A stretch of 64,000 bases of DNA from CAYWKU01 sp964459325 (GCA_964459325.1 CAYWKU010000005.1:62001-126000); one strand, 5' to 3'; shown: positions 9,102-18,395, counted from the stretch's first letter. Notes: generated from the letters alone by a model not told the origin. Made by a program: numbers and translations.

Positions 9102-10979
9102 TCAGTAAATTATAACCGCTCCGAACTTGCAGCGGTCATAACAGACCCCGCACCTGATGCAGGTCTCGGGGTCGATAACGTGAGGTTGTTTCTTTTCGCC
9201 GGTGATTGCTTCCACCGGGCATCGCCTGGCGCAGGCCCCGCAGCCGTTGCAGGCTTCGGGGTCTATGTAATATGTAACCAGGTCGGGGCACACCCCGGCG
9301 GGGCATTTGTGGTCGTAAATGTGTGCCTCGTACTCCTCGCGGAAATACTTTATGGTGGTGAGCACCGGGTTTGGAGCTGTCTGGCCCAGGCCGCACAGGC
9401 TGGCGGCTTTGACCGTGTTCCCTATCTCCTCGAGAAGCTCGATGTCGCCTTCCTTTCCCTTCCCGGCGCAGATGTCTTCAAGTATATTGAGCATCTGCTT
9501 GGTGCCCAGCCTGCATGGGGTGCATTTTCCGCAGGATTCCTTCTGTGTGAATGAAAGGAAGTATTTAGCTATGTCCACCATGCAGGTGCCTTCGTCCATT
9601 ATAACTAGGCCGCCGGAGCCCATGATGGAGCCGATGCGGGCGAGATTTTCGAAATCCACCGGCAGGTCGAGGTAGTCTTCGGGGATACAACCGCCGGAGG
9701 GTCCCCCCGTCTGGGCGGCTTTGAACTTTTTATCCCCGAGCACCCCTCCGCCTATCTCGAATATGATGTCGCGGAGTTTTATGCCCATGGGTACTTCGAC
9801 CAGGCCGGAATTTTTAATCTTTCCCACCAGACTGAACACCTTGGTACCCGTGCTTTTTTCGGTACCTATGTCGGAGTACCAGTCGGAGCCGTTGTTTATT
9901 ATGGCGGGAACGCTGGCCCACGTTTCTACATTATTTATGTTTGTCGGTTTTCCCCATAATCCGCTGTTGGCGGGAAAGGGGGGTCGGGTACGGGGCATCC
10001 CGCGCTTGCCTTCCACCGAGGCAATCAATGCCGTTTCTTCGCCGCAAACGAAAGCTCCGGCGCCCAGTTTCACCTTGATATGGAAGCTGAAATCGCTTCC
10101 CAGGATGTTATCTCCGAGCAGCCCGGTCTCTTCGGCGTCCCTTAACGCCTTTCTCAGGGTCTGTACCGCAAGGGGGTATTCCGCGCGGATGTAGATGTAG
10201 GCTTCCACCGGGCTGACTCCCCTTGCTATGGCCATGGCGCCTATGGTCATGCCTTCGAGCACCGCGTGGGGGTTGCCTTCCATGATGGAGCGGTCCATGA
10301 AAGCTCCGGGGTCGCCTTCGTCGGCGTTGCATATGAGGTATCGAATCTCCTTGTTTGGCGCGTTTCTCGCGAAGCCCCATTTTCTGCCAGTCGGGAACCC
10401 TCCTCCTCCGCGGCCCCTGATTCCGGAATCGGATACTTCCTGCATTATTTTTTCCGGCTCCATGGTAAGGGCTTTTGCCATGGCGGAGTATCCGCCTACG
10501 GATATGTAGTCATCGAGAGACATATTATCTATTTTTCCATTGAATTGCAGTGCGATACGCTGCTGGCTTTTATAAAAGGGTATTTCGTGATAGTGGATTA
10601 TTTTTTCCTTGGAGGAGGGGTCCACATAAAGAAGTCTCTCGACTATTTCATTATTCAGGATGGTTTGTTGAATAATCTCCTCGGCGTCCTTCCGCGGATT
10701 TTTTCTCCCGACCATCTGGTAGAAGATGTTCTGCGGCTCCACGATGACTATGGGCCCTTTTTCGCAGAGCCCGTGGCACCCGGTCATTTTTACCTTGACC
10801 TTTTTATCGAGCTTTTGCTTTTTCAGTTCATTATTTACCGCGTCGACGAGTGGTTCGGCGCCCGACGCTCTGCAGCCGGTTCCGCCACAAATGTAAAGTG
10901 CGGGTTGCTCGGGGTCCTTTGAAGCCAGTATGGACTCCCTGAGTTGGGCCAGTTCATCTATACCGCTTAGTCGCTTCAT
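9102..10979 (-). CDS. NuoF/HydB-like NADH- and FMN-binding flavoprotein subunit
   Basis: 625 residues, longer than respiratory NuoF because of extra domains, as in HydB/HytB/HoxF subunits. An N-terminal thioredoxin-like [2Fe-2S] domain (CGGTGCRASG, then CHGLCEKGP) is followed by the NADH site GRGGGGFPTGRKW near 190, the FMN motif NADEGDPGAFMDR near 225, and the [4Fe-4S] ligands SCGKCTPCR. Two C-terminal ferredoxin clusters (CNGCGACARRCP, CIRCGVCYDRC) close the protein. It passes electrons between NAD(H) and FdhA. Its ATG overlaps the stop of the NuoE-like gene by 4 bp and fdhA begins 22 bp after its stop, so the three subunits are co-translated. Whether it also bifurcates to ferredoxin cannot be decided from sequence. 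Confidence 0.92.
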   Translation of the reverse strand: MKRLSGIDELAQLRESILASKDPEQPALYICGGTGCRASGAEPLVDAVNNELKKQKLDKKVKVKMTGCHGLCEKGPIVIVEPQNIFYQMVGRKNPRKDAEEIIQQTILNNEIVERLLYVDPSSKEKIIHYHEIPFYKSQQRIALQFNGKIDNMSLDDYISVGGYSAMAKALTMEPEKIMQEVSDSGIRGRGGGGFPTGRKWGFARNAPNKEIRYLICNADEGDPGAFMDRSIMEGNPHAVLEGMTIGAMAIARGVSPVEAYIYIRAEYPLAVQTLRKALRDAEETGLLGDNILGSDFSFHIKVKLGAGAFVCGEETALIASVEGKRGMPRTRPPFPANSGLWGKPTNINNVETWASVPAIINNGSDWYSDIGTEKSTGTKVFSLVGKIKNSGLVEVPMGIKLRDIIFEIGGGVLGDKKFKAAQTGGPSGGCIPEDYLDLPVDFENLARIGSIMGSGGLVIMDEGTCMVDIAKYFLSFTQKESCGKCTPCRLGTKQMLNILEDICAGKGKEGDIELLEEIGNTVKAASLCGLGQTAPNPVLTTIKYFREEYEAHIYDHKCPAGVCPDLVTYYIDPEACNGCGACARRCPVEAITGEKKQPHVIDPETCIRCGVCYDRCKFGAVIIY

Positions 10980-11695
10980 TTCTTTTTACCTTGCGATTTG
11001 GATTTTGAGGAGGTCTTTTTACCCGAAGTTGAGGAAGACTTCTTCCCCGACGAGGATGACTTAGCCTTTTTGCTTTTGGTCGGGGAGGAGGTTGATTTTT
11101 TCGCGGATTGCTTTTTCCCGGAAGTGGTTGAAGATTTTTTCTGCTTATCCTGTTTGGCCGATTTTTTTGCCTCGGGTTTTCGGGTTTCTTTTTCTTCAGC
11201 TTCCGGCTGGGTTTCCGGCGCTTTCTTCTCTCCGCTCAGTTCTCCCATTATTTCCCTCGCCTTGGTGGGAGTGACCGCCCCGTTTACCTTGTCATTGACA
11301 ACCACCACCGGCGCCAAGGCGCAAGAGCCCACGCATCCCACGGTTTCCAGGGTAAACTGCAAGTCATTCGATGTTTCTCCGGATTTTATCCCGATGCCCG
11401 TTTCCATTTCCCTCAATATCTGGGCGCCGCCCCTGACGTGGCATGCAGTCCCCTGACATACGGTTATCCTGTTTTTGCCCACGGGCGTAAACCTGAACTG
11501 GGCGTAAAAGGTGGCTATACCGTAGATTTTCGCTTCGGCGACTTTCGTGTACTCCGAAATACGCTCGATGGACTCCCGTGGCAGGTAGCCCAACTTTTCC
11601 TGCACAGATTGAAGTATGGGTATCAGGTTTGACCTGTGAGAGGAAAAATCGGAGAGCAATTTATCGGTTTTTTGTACGGTTTTTAAAGCACTCAT
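10976..11695 (-). CDS. NuoE/HydC-like thioredoxin-fold [2Fe-2S] subunit with long Lys/Ser-rich tail
   Basis: The first ~160 residues are a standard 24-kDa (NuoE) subunit with [2Fe-2S] ligands in the CQGTACHVRGG and CVGSCALAPVVVVND motifs. The remaining ~75 residues are low complexity: an acidic stretch and then repeated SGKK, KKS and SKSK units ending in KKK. NuoE proteins normally end near residue 160, so the tail is an addition. It is translationally coupled to the NuoF-like gene (4-bp ATGA overlap) and is the first gene of the formate dehydrogenase/Wood-Ljungdahl operon. No clear ribosome site precedes the ATG. Confidence 0.9.
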   Translation of the reverse strand: MSALKTVQKTDKLLSDFSSHRSNLIPILQSVQEKLGYLPRESIERISEYTKVAEAKIYGIATFYAQFRFTPVGKNRITVCQGTACHVRGGAQILREMETGIGIKSGETSNDLQFTLETVGCVGSCALAPVVVVNDKVNGAVTPTKAREIMGELSGEKKAPETQPEAEEKETRKPEAKKSAKQDKQKKSSTTSGKKQSAKKSTSSPTKSKKAKSSSSGKKSSSTSGKKTSSKSKSQGKKK

Positions 11696-12263
11696 GATTT
11701 TTCACACCGCCATGAATAAAGTTGAGGGTTTATGCGATGCGACCCTGAGAGGGTCGCCTGCGATTTCTGTATACGCTCCACCGGACGCTTGTTCGAGCCC
11801 GGCGATTGATATGCTCCCCTATCCGGCGGTTTCGACAAACTCTCGTCCCGCCGGGTAAACGAGCCGAATACCATCCTTAAATCGGCCGGGTTGGCCCGAC
11901 CTCAAAAATCTTCCGCGACCCTCAAAAAACTACTGAGAAACTCAGGCGATGACGCCAAAATAAAAACTGCCTTAAGAAAGATAGAAGAATATAACGTTTT
12001 TTCCGATACTCCGCAAGGGCCTTTCGGATTTTTTCAACACCGGAAACGTCCGGTGTTTGTTTCCTAAACCGGAGGAACTTCAGCCCCGTTTCAGGCCTTT
12101 TACTGTGTAAAAGTTATATCTGAATAAGTGCCTTCAGCTTTTATTACGACCGTAATATTAAGAAGGTCAACAAGGCAAGCGGAGCAATTCGGCTAAGTAG
12201 AAGCCGGCGAAGGGGGTGGCACGATTCTTTCCATTTAGCGCTGTGTAGAAAAGTTCAACATAA
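11696..12263. other. Long intergenic region upstream of the Wood-Ljungdahl operon, with hairpins
   Basis: No convincing gene lies in these 568 bases. A perfect hairpin (GCGACCCT-gag-AGGGTCGC, 11739-11757) sits in what would be the 5' untranslated region of the NuoE-like gene. A nine-base-pair perfect hairpin with an AACG loop lies at 12036-12057. It has only an interrupted T-run (TTTGTTTCC) on the plus side, so it is at best a weak terminator. The operon promoter should be here but I cannot place a convincing -35/-10 pair. Confidence 0.5.
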
Positions 12264-13559
12264 TTACTGGACGATTATGCCCGGCATTCCTTTCAATTTT
12301 CGGTTCAGGTAATCGAAAATCCATTCCTTTATATCGGGGCTTATGTAAAAAGCGGGCTCCATCAGGTTGTTTTCCGGCTCTATAGCGCCTTCCCTGATGG
12401 CAATTTCGTGCAACGGCGTAAGTGGCGTCACTCGAATTCCCACCCTCACGCCGGTTACGTTTGCCCGGGAATTGGCGACAAACTCGACGCTTTTGGTTAC
12501 GGTATCCTCGTTTTCCCCGGGGCCTCCAATAAGGAGGCTGGTGTAAAAGCCGATGCCGTTGTTCGCCAGTAGCTCCATTAAATTCCGGACTTCTTCAATA
12601 GTGCAGCCCTTGTCGTATCGTTTAAGCATTTCGGGTGAGCCGGAGTCGGGGCCCATGCTGGCCATTTTGAAGCCCGAGCGGCGCAGCAGGTCTATCTGCC
12701 CGGGGTCGGCGCCTTTCGGGTGCAGGGTGGCGCCCCAGTTTATTTTCAATCCCCGGTCGATAATCCTTTCCGACACGGCTTCGGCGTATCCTTTGGGGTA
12801 GTTGAACACGTTGTCGCTTATGTTAAAGCTCGATACCCCGTAATTGACGGCGTGTTCGAGCTCTGCCACCAGCCTTTCGGGTGATTTTCCCCGCACCCGG
12901 TGGCCTTCGCTTGCCGGGGCGTCGCAGTAAATGCAGTTGAACCGACATCCCCTGCGGGCGATTATGCTCAATGTTGTGCCTTCCCGCAGGTAATCGTCAA
13001 CGTCCACGGCGTCCCATCGGGGCAGGGGCTGCTCGTCGTAATTTTCCACCCTTGGCGGCATGAATCTGCCGCGAGTGTCATCGGGAGTGACCACCCCTTC
13101 GATGGGCGAGGGGTCGCAGCAATTTTCCAGTGCCCTGATAAGGGGGGGCAGGCTGACTTCTCCGTCGCCCACTATTCCGTAATCGGCCCCTGTGTATTTG
13201 AGGGCGGGTATGGGGAAGATGCTGTATCCGGCGCCCCCCAGAACCACGGGAGCTTCGGTCTCTTCCCTTATAGTCTTAACATATTTCTTTATTTCGGGCA
13301 GGTAATATTCGGTGCGGGCCCATAACTGATTGTCAACGTTGCGAATGCTCAAACCCACCAGCCCCGGTTGGATATTGCAAACCGCTTTTCTCAGGGTTTC
13401 TTCAGGATTCTCCGACCGGAAAAGGTCAAGGGTGTGAACTTCATGCTCCGGAACCACCGGCGGAAGAATCGCCAGGGCGGTGGGCATGCAGGGCATAATC
13501 TCTCGGGAGCGGTTGGTGGATACGAGCAAGATGCGCATTTGTCGTTTTGATGCCTTCAT
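12264..13559 (-). CDS. B12-binding-domain radical SAM protein, substrate unknown
   Basis: 431 residues with an N-terminal cobalamin-binding-type Rossmann domain (about 8-150; GLSIRNVDNQLW and GGAGYSIFP) and a radical SAM domain with C205-x3-C209-x2-C212. Family members are methyltransferases or ring-forming enzymes in lipid, cofactor or natural-product pathways. Several hopanoid- and bacteriochlorophyll-related enzymes share this architecture, but nothing here fixes the substrate. It stands alone, with 568 bp downstream and 110 bp upstream. The start could also be the Met at residue 8 (MRILLVST), which begins the conserved fold; neither has a good ribosome site. Confidence 0.85.
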   Translation of the reverse strand: MKASKRQMRILLVSTNRSREIMPCMPTALAILPPVVPEHEVHTLDLFRSENPEETLRKAVCNIQPGLVGLSIRNVDNQLWARTEYYLPEIKKYVKTIREETEAPVVLGGAGYSIFPIPALKYTGADYGIVGDGEVSLPPLIRALENCCDPSPIEGVVTPDDTRGRFMPPRVENYDEQPLPRWDAVDVDDYLREGTTLSIIARRGCRFNCIYCDAPASEGHRVRGKSPERLVAELEHAVNYGVSSFNISDNVFNYPKGYAEAVSERIIDRGLKINWGATLHPKGADPGQIDLLRRSGFKMASMGPDSGSPEMLKRYDKGCTIEEVRNLMELLANNGIGFYTSLLIGGPGENEDTVTKSVEFVANSRANVTGVRVGIRVTPLTPLHEIAIREGAIEPENNLMEPAFYISPDIKEWIFDYLNRKLKGMPGIIVQ

Positions 13560-13669
13560 GGCGGCGAAGATTCAATCGCGAAAAGCCTTTTTTTAAGGTA
13601 ATTCAATCGAGCTCTCAATTAAGGATATTGTTGATGTAAAATGTTTGGAAAGAAAGGCCGATGATAACG

Positions 13670-14668
13670 CTACCACTGATTGCCGCCGGTCATTGCGAAA
13701 AAGCTCTTTATCTTCTCGTTGGTCTCCCTCAGCCGGACGCTCAGGGTTTTGACGAAGGTCCACAGGAGCTTGCTGGCCAGCTCGCTGTCTTCGCTCAACA
13801 GCTTTTCAAAATCCTCCTTATTGATTACCCACAAGGTGGCTTCGTCGTTGCAGATGGCGGTGGCGGAGCGCGGAGCTTCGTCTATGAGGGCCATTTCCCC
13901 GAAGTAAGCGCCTTCCTTCAACACCACCAGCGCCTCTTCGCCGATGCCCTGTATAATCTTGGATATGCGCACCTCGCCCTTCTCGAGCATATAGAACTTG
14001 TCCCCGATGGCGTCCTCCTCGAATATTATCTCCTCCGGCTTGAAAAACTCCTTGTGGCATATATCCGCCAGCTCCGAAAGCTGCTCGTCCGAAAGCTCCT
14101 CGAACAATTGAATCCTCTTGAGCGGCTCGATTTCATCCCCAGGTTTGACCTCGACCGACTTTTTCTTCGGCTCGGCCTTCTTATCCCCCACTTCTCCTCT
14201 GGCGGCTTCGATTATCTGGGACAACCACTCCTTCTTGACCTTTTCCTTCTGCTCCGATGAGACGGGGCCTTTCAGGCTTTTCACCCAGTTGGCGAAATGC
14301 TCGAACTCCTCGGCCTTCTGGCCGTCGCCCACCACTTTAAGGTGGTCGTTGAGCATTTTTATGTCGTCAAAGTTAACGTTCCGGAACAATATGCCCATTC
14401 CCGCCCCGAGCGCCCGGGTGCCGACCTCGGTGCCCTTGCTGGTGCGGATTACTTCCCCCTTGAGAATCAGGGGGCGGGGCAGGTCTTTAAGGTGAAACTC
14501 CACCTCCAGTTTGGTCCCGATGGGCATGGTCCTCTCGGTACGGATGAACATCCGGCTCTTGTTCAACTCGATGATGTAGTCGGTATATCGTTCGGAGGTT
14601 TTGGACCTGGGGTCCCGAACCGTGATGGGTATAAACGGCCTTCTTACCATGTTGCGAGCCTGTTCCAT
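13670..14668 (-). CDS. PilZ and cyclic-nucleotide-binding domain protein
   Basis: 332 residues. Residues ~1-120 resemble a PilZ domain of the TIGR02266 type (RRPFIPITVRDP, then a FIRTERTMPIGTKLEVEFHL strand pattern). A charged linker follows, then a CRP-like cyclic-nucleotide-binding domain (~185-310) with the phosphate-binding cassette GEMALIDEAPRSAT. There is no DNA-binding helix-turn-helix, so it is a signalling adaptor that could respond to both c-di-GMP and cAMP-like ligands. The canonical RxxxR of PilZ is only partly visible (RRPF), so c-di-GMP binding is uncertain. It is monocistronic. Confidence 0.85.
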   Translation of the reverse strand: MEQARNMVRRPFIPITVRDPRSKTSERYTDYIIELNKSRMFIRTERTMPIGTKLEVEFHLKDLPRPLILKGEVIRTSKGTEVGTRALGAGMGILFRNVNFDDIKMLNDHLKVVGDGQKAEEFEHFANWVKSLKGPVSSEQKEKVKKEWLSQIIEAARGEVGDKKAEPKKKSVEVKPGDEIEPLKRIQLFEELSDEQLSELADICHKEFFKPEEIIFEEDAIGDKFYMLEKGEVRISKIIQGIGEEALVVLKEGAYFGEMALIDEAPRSATAICNDEATLWVINKEDFEKLLSEDSELASKLLWTFVKTLSVRLRETNEKIKSFFAMTGGNQW

Positions 14669-14831
14669 TACCCAGACAAGATAACATCCCGCTCAAAAAA
14701 AGCAATCATTTTCTTGAGGTTACGGGGGGTGTGGGCGCAGGGTCGGGGCGCGGGATGTAATCTTAACCTGTGGGAGAGACCTTTGGTCTCGACATAATTT
14801 TTGTAATCGTGACCGGGAGGTCGCTCCCACA

Positions 14832-15797
14832 TTAACCGCTCGCCGCCCGATACAATCGCCGGGCCGTTTTGCGAATATCGTCGCTGTCTTTGAGGGTTTC
14901 GACCAGGTGTCCGGGGATGGCTTCGATGCCCAGCCATGCTCCCGATATGGCGCCGACTATGGCCCCGGTGGTGTCAACGTCGCCGCCGCATCTTATAACC
15001 GAGGTTACCGCCGCTCCCCAATCGTCGGGGTGGCGCAGAAATTCGTACAATGCCGCCAGCACCGTGGAGATGACGAACGGCGTGATGCCACCCAGCCATC
15101 GGGTCGGGCCGTCCATCCCCACAGTGGCGAGCCACGGCAGAACGTCCGCCTCGTCGTAATCAATCTGTGGCAGCAGCTCGCGGATGTAGCCCGCCATCTC
15201 GGGAGAGTATGTTTCCGAGGATTCGGCGCATTTATCCAGAAACTCCTCACGGTCGGGTTTTTCCATGTGAAAAGCCAGCGCCGCCGCTCTTGATACCGCG
15301 GCCGCTCCCGCAGCGGCCCGCTCGTCGAGGTGAGTTATAGCGCTGTGCCCCCGGCTTACTTGGGCCAGCGAATCCGGGTCGTTGCGATAATAAAGCCCCA
15401 CCGGCGAGGCGCGCATGGCCGTCCCGTTGCCCGCTCTGCCGGGTGGAGCGCCGGATTTGTCCGGCGGGGAGCCGTCTATGTAGTTCATCACCCCCATTGT
15501 GCAGGCCCCGCCGGCTCCGACGATGGTACGCTCCCGCCACAGGCGGGCGAAGCGCTCGGCCAAATCTTCGGCGTCGAAGCCGCCCGCCGAGGCCAGCGAC
15601 TCGGCCAGGGCCACTGTAAGCTGAGTGTCGTCGGTGTACTGGCCCAGCGGATAGCCGGGAATCTTGCGGAAACCCGATATTAGCTCATCGTGCGATGGGA
15701 GGGAGCCTCTCGGAGCGCCCTCGAACGGCGCCCCCAGGGCGTCCCCGACCGCGCAGCCGATTATGGCGCCTTCAAACCGGGAGACATCTTCAATCAT
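14832..15797 (-). CDS. ADP-ribosylglycohydrolase (DraG/ARH family)
   Basis: Removes ADP-ribose from modified proteins or related ADP-ribosyl compounds. The 321 residues carry the two metal-binding motifs of the family: YTDDTQLT near residue 55 and GGDVDTTGAIVGA near 270, plus the N-terminal GCAVGDALGAPFEG. No nitrogenase or DraT gene is nearby, so a nitrogenase role cannot be assumed. It overlaps the preceding GT9 gene by 8 bp and is probably translated with it. Confidence 0.9.
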   Translation of the reverse strand: MIEDVSRFEGAIIGCAVGDALGAPFEGAPRGSLPSHDELISGFRKIPGYPLGQYTDDTQLTVALAESLASAGGFDAEDLAERFARLWRERTIVGAGGACTMGVMNYIDGSPPDKSGAPPGRAGNGTAMRASPVGLYYRNDPDSLAQVSRGHSAITHLDERAAAGAAAVSRAAALAFHMEKPDREEFLDKCAESSETYSPEMAGYIRELLPQIDYDEADVLPWLATVGMDGPTRWLGGITPFVISTVLAALYEFLRHPDDWGAAVTSVIRCGGDVDTTGAIVGAISGAWLGIEAIPGHLVETLKDSDDIRKTARRLYRAASG

Positions 15798-16773
15798 TTT
15801 TTACCTCCAAGCGGGATTTTTGAGCCAATGCTTCCCAGACGCGCCCGACTGTCACCCCGCCCAGGCACGTCAACTCTTGGCAATTGTTCCGCTCTTCGGC
15901 GGAGCAGGGAGCGCAATCCGCTTTTCCTTGAATTATTGTAACTTCCTTCCCCCTGGGGCCCCAAACGGTGGGGTCGGTGGGGCCGAAAACCGCCACCACG
16001 GGAGCGCCGAGGGCCGCTGCGAGGTGGGCGATGCCGCTGTCGTTCCCGGCGTATGCCCGACATCCGTGGAGCAAAGCCGCCACCAGCTCCCAGTCCGGTC
16101 GTTTCAATACGGGGACGTCGCCGGTTATTGCCGAGACGCCCCTTACCGCGTCTTCGTCCGCCGGGCCTTCGATAAGTACCGCCGGTCTATTTGAGCTTTT
16201 CCAGCGGTTTATCAGCTCCGCGAAATAGTTTGCAGGCCAGCATTTTGTATACGAGCCACTTCCGGGGTGAACCGCCAGGTACTCCTCATCCGGGGAAATG
16301 CCCGCTCCGGCCAGAAAATTTTTCAATCTTTGAGTTGCTTCCGCCGAAGACTTAAAGACAAGTTTTGCGCTAACCGGAGTATCGAATAGTTCACCCAAAT
16401 GGGATGCTATATAGTCCGTTGCGTGTACTCCCGGGGGAGGGGATGTGCTGGCGGCGATTACCCTTGCTTCGGTGGAGTGGGCCAGGTTGCTTATGAAGGT
16501 TTCATCACCGGAGCCCATCCAGGTTACGGCAAGGTCGACCGGGCCGATAACCGAAGGGTCGGTTTGAGCGAAAAGCTTATGGATGCCCGAGCTTTCAAGG
16601 TCAAACCAACTGTCAACCAGGTTATCGAAAAGCAGCCAGATTGGAAACCGCGAGTATGCATCCAACTCCGCTCCCGGAAAGGCTTTTTTCAATGCGCCGA
16701 TGACGGGAGCGGCCAATACCAGGTCGCCCGGGGCGCCGGGATGGATTACGGCGATTTTAGTGTAAGCGCTCAT
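15790..16773 (-). CDS. Glycosyltransferase family 9 (heptosyltransferase-like)
   Basis: Adds heptose or a related sugar to lipopolysaccharide core or a similar surface glycan, from the cytoplasmic side. The 327 residues show HPGAPGDLVLAAPVIGALK at the N-terminus, VHPGSGSYTKCWP in the middle, and the donor-binding GNDSGIAHLAAALGAP and AVFGPTDPTVWGP motifs. A CAPCSAEERNNC region near the end is typical of GT9. Its presence supports a Gram-negative type outer membrane. It is the first gene of a two-gene unit with the ADP-ribosylglycohydrolase. Confidence 0.9.
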   Translation of the reverse strand: MSAYTKIAVIHPGAPGDLVLAAPVIGALKKAFPGAELDAYSRFPIWLLFDNLVDSWFDLESSGIHKLFAQTDPSVIGPVDLAVTWMGSGDETFISNLAHSTEARVIAASTSPPPGVHATDYIASHLGELFDTPVSAKLVFKSSAEATQRLKNFLAGAGISPDEEYLAVHPGSGSYTKCWPANYFAELINRWKSSNRPAVLIEGPADEDAVRGVSAITGDVPVLKRPDWELVAALLHGCRAYAGNDSGIAHLAAALGAPVVAVFGPTDPTVWGPRGKEVTIIQGKADCAPCSAEERNNCQELTCLGGVTVGRVWEALAQKSRLEVKND

Positions 16774-16916
16774 TTTGTAAGATTATTTCAAACTTAAGCA
16801 ATGCCATAGCCCCAAACAACAATCGGTCAGTATCAGTTGTTACCGTTCGTGTTGATAACGGTTGCCGGTTCATCGTCTTTCAGGATACTTTCACAGCCTG
16901 CGGTTTTCAATATTGG

Positions 16917-17110
16917 GAGGCCGTTGCAAAATTTGTCTTAGAGAGAAAAAAGTCCTTTTGCTTTTTGATGTCTTGGGGCGTCTTTTTCAGACAAGGGTTC
17001 AGCCCCTTGAATTTCAAGGGGTTTAAACCCCTTGTCCAATGGAAAGTCCATTTTCGTGGCGGCTGAGGTCGAAGGTTTCCCAAAGATAAATTCCATTGTG
17101 CAACGGCCTC
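16917..17110. mobile_element. MITE-like element with 12-bp terminal inverted repeats
   Basis: A perfect inverted repeat, GAGGCCGTTGCA at 16917-16928 and TGCAACGGCCTC at 17099-17110, bounds a 194-bp segment with no coding capacity. Such ends resemble insertion-sequence termini. No clear target duplication can be read (ATTG occurs near both ends but not flush). It lies between two divergent genes, GT9 and dnaJ, and contains a copy of the dispersed palindrome at 16991-17035. Confidence 0.6.
16991..17035. repeat. Dispersed palindrome, copy 1 (double hairpin)
   Basis: Two adjacent hairpins, a left one around ACAAGGGTTCAGCCCCTTG and a right one around CAAGGGGTTTAAACCCCTTG. The right arm is a near-perfect palindrome, and the whole 45-bp unit is itself nearly palindromic. 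The same family recurs at 20827-20876 and 28561-28584. Confidence 0.8.
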
Positions 17111-17219
17111 ATTGAAATGATTTTAATCGCAAAGCGCTTGATTCGGGAGGGGTTTATGTTTATATTACAGACCACCTTCAGTAAGGGCCTGAAAAGCTAT
17201 CGGAAAGAGTGGAGAGAAA

Positions 17220-18395
17220 TTGAGTAAACGTGACTACTATGAGGTTCTAGGGGTCAGTAAGGACAGTAGCGCTGCGGAAATAAAAAAGGCCTACCGTAAG
17301 CTCGCCCTCCAGTATCATCCCGACCGTAACCCGGAAGACCCCGACGCCGAATCCAAGTTCAAGGAGGCGAGCGAGGCTTACGAGGTGCTCAGTAACCCCG
17401 AAAAACGCCGCATATACGACATGTACGGCCATGAAGGCCTCAAAGGCAGCGGATTCGAGGGATTCAGCGACATTGGAGACATTTTTTCCACTTTCTCCGA
17501 CCTTTTCGAAGACTTTTTCGGCATGAGAGGCGCCCGGAGGTCACGCAGCGGGCCCGTGAAGGGCGCCGATTTGCGCTATGACATGACCATCGAGTTCGAG
17601 GAGGCGGCTTTCGGCGCCAAAAAGGAAATAGAATTTCCACGCAGGGTGACCTGCGAGAAATGCAACGGCGCCGGCGCCGCCGAGGGGACGGAACCGGAAA
17701 CCTGTTCCCAGTGCGGCGGCAACGGCATGACGGGCGTCAGCCGGGGGTTCTTTACCGTCCGAACTACCTGTCCCGCCTGTTCAGGCACGGGGAAAATAGT
17801 GCGGGTGCCGTGCGATAAATGCGACGGTACCGGCAGGGCGCCCCAGGCCAGGACGTTGACCATCAACATTCCCGCCGGAGTGGACACCGGCGCCAACCTC
17901 AGGGTGGCCGGCGAAGGCGAGCTCGGCGAGAGGGGCGGCCCGCCGGGGGATTTGTTCGTGGTGCTCCACGTAAAGCCGCATGAGTATTTCCAGCGGGAGG
18001 GCTACGATATTATCCACACCCGGGAAATTTCGTTCGTACAGGCGGCTATGGGCGATACCATCGAAGTCCCCGTGCTGGACGGCGCCGGCGAGCTGGAAAT
18101 TCCTCCCGGCACTCAGCCCGGGCATGTATTTCGCATTTCCGGCGCCGGTGTGCCATACTTGAGGGGTGAAGGGCGCGGCGACCACCTGGTGCAGGTAACC
18201 GTGGAAGTCCCGAAAGAACTGAATAAAAAGCAAAAAGAGCTTTTACAGGAGTTCGAGAAAGAAAGTAAAAAAAGCCAAAAAGCCGGAAATTCCAAAACTG
18301 CAGAAGAGGAAAAAGGGTCTAAAAAGGCGGATGAGAGTGATAATTACGAAGAAAAATCCCGTGAGGAGCATCAGACAAAAAGCAGCAGGAGGTAA
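17220..18395 (+). CDS. dnaJ: Chaperone DnaJ
   Basis: Hsp40 co-chaperone that stimulates DnaK. The 391 residues include a J domain with HPD at 33-35, a Gly/Phe-rich linker, and the full zinc-binding region with four repeats (CEKCNGAG, CSQCGGNG, CPACSGTG, CDKCDGTG). The substrate-binding beta domain follows. The last ~50 residues form a charged Lys/Glu/Ser-rich tail beyond the usual end. The start is TTG (SKRDYYEVLGV follows), with a weak GGAGAG site. grpE follows after 6 bp; dnaK is not in the window. Confidence 0.96.
   Translation: MSKRDYYEVLGVSKDSSAAEIKKAYRKLALQYHPDRNPEDPDAESKFKEASEAYEVLSNPEKRRIYDMYGHEGLKGSGFEGFSDIGDIFSTFSDLFEDFFGMRGARRSRSGPVKGADLRYDMTIEFEEAAFGAKKEIEFPRRVTCEKCNGAGAAEGTEPETCSQCGGNGMTGVSRGFFTVRTTCPACSGTGKIVRVPCDKCDGTGRAPQARTLTINIPAGVDTGANLRVAGEGELGERGGPPGDLFVVLHVKPHEYFQREGYDIIHTREISFVQAAMGDTIEVPVLDGAGELEIPPGTQPGHVFRISGAGVPYLRGEGRGDHLVQVTVEVPKELNKKQKELLQEFEKESKKSQKAGNSKTAEEEKGSKKADESDNYEEKSREEHQTKSSRR

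Noticed and set aside
7907..9115. Plus-strand open frame of 402 codons opposite fdhA
   Set aside because: Shadow of the GC-rich fdhA gene; it spans the Sec codon region by chance and has no domain.
11692..11874. Small minus-strand open frame of 60 codons upstream of the NuoE-like gene
   Set aside because: No ribosome site and no recognisable pattern. It overlaps the hairpin-containing leader.
12036..12057. Rho-independent terminator
   Set aside because: The hairpin is perfect, but the T-run is interrupted on the plus side and absent on the minus side, and it is ~200 bp from the nearest gene end. It is kept only as a hairpin within the intergenic note.
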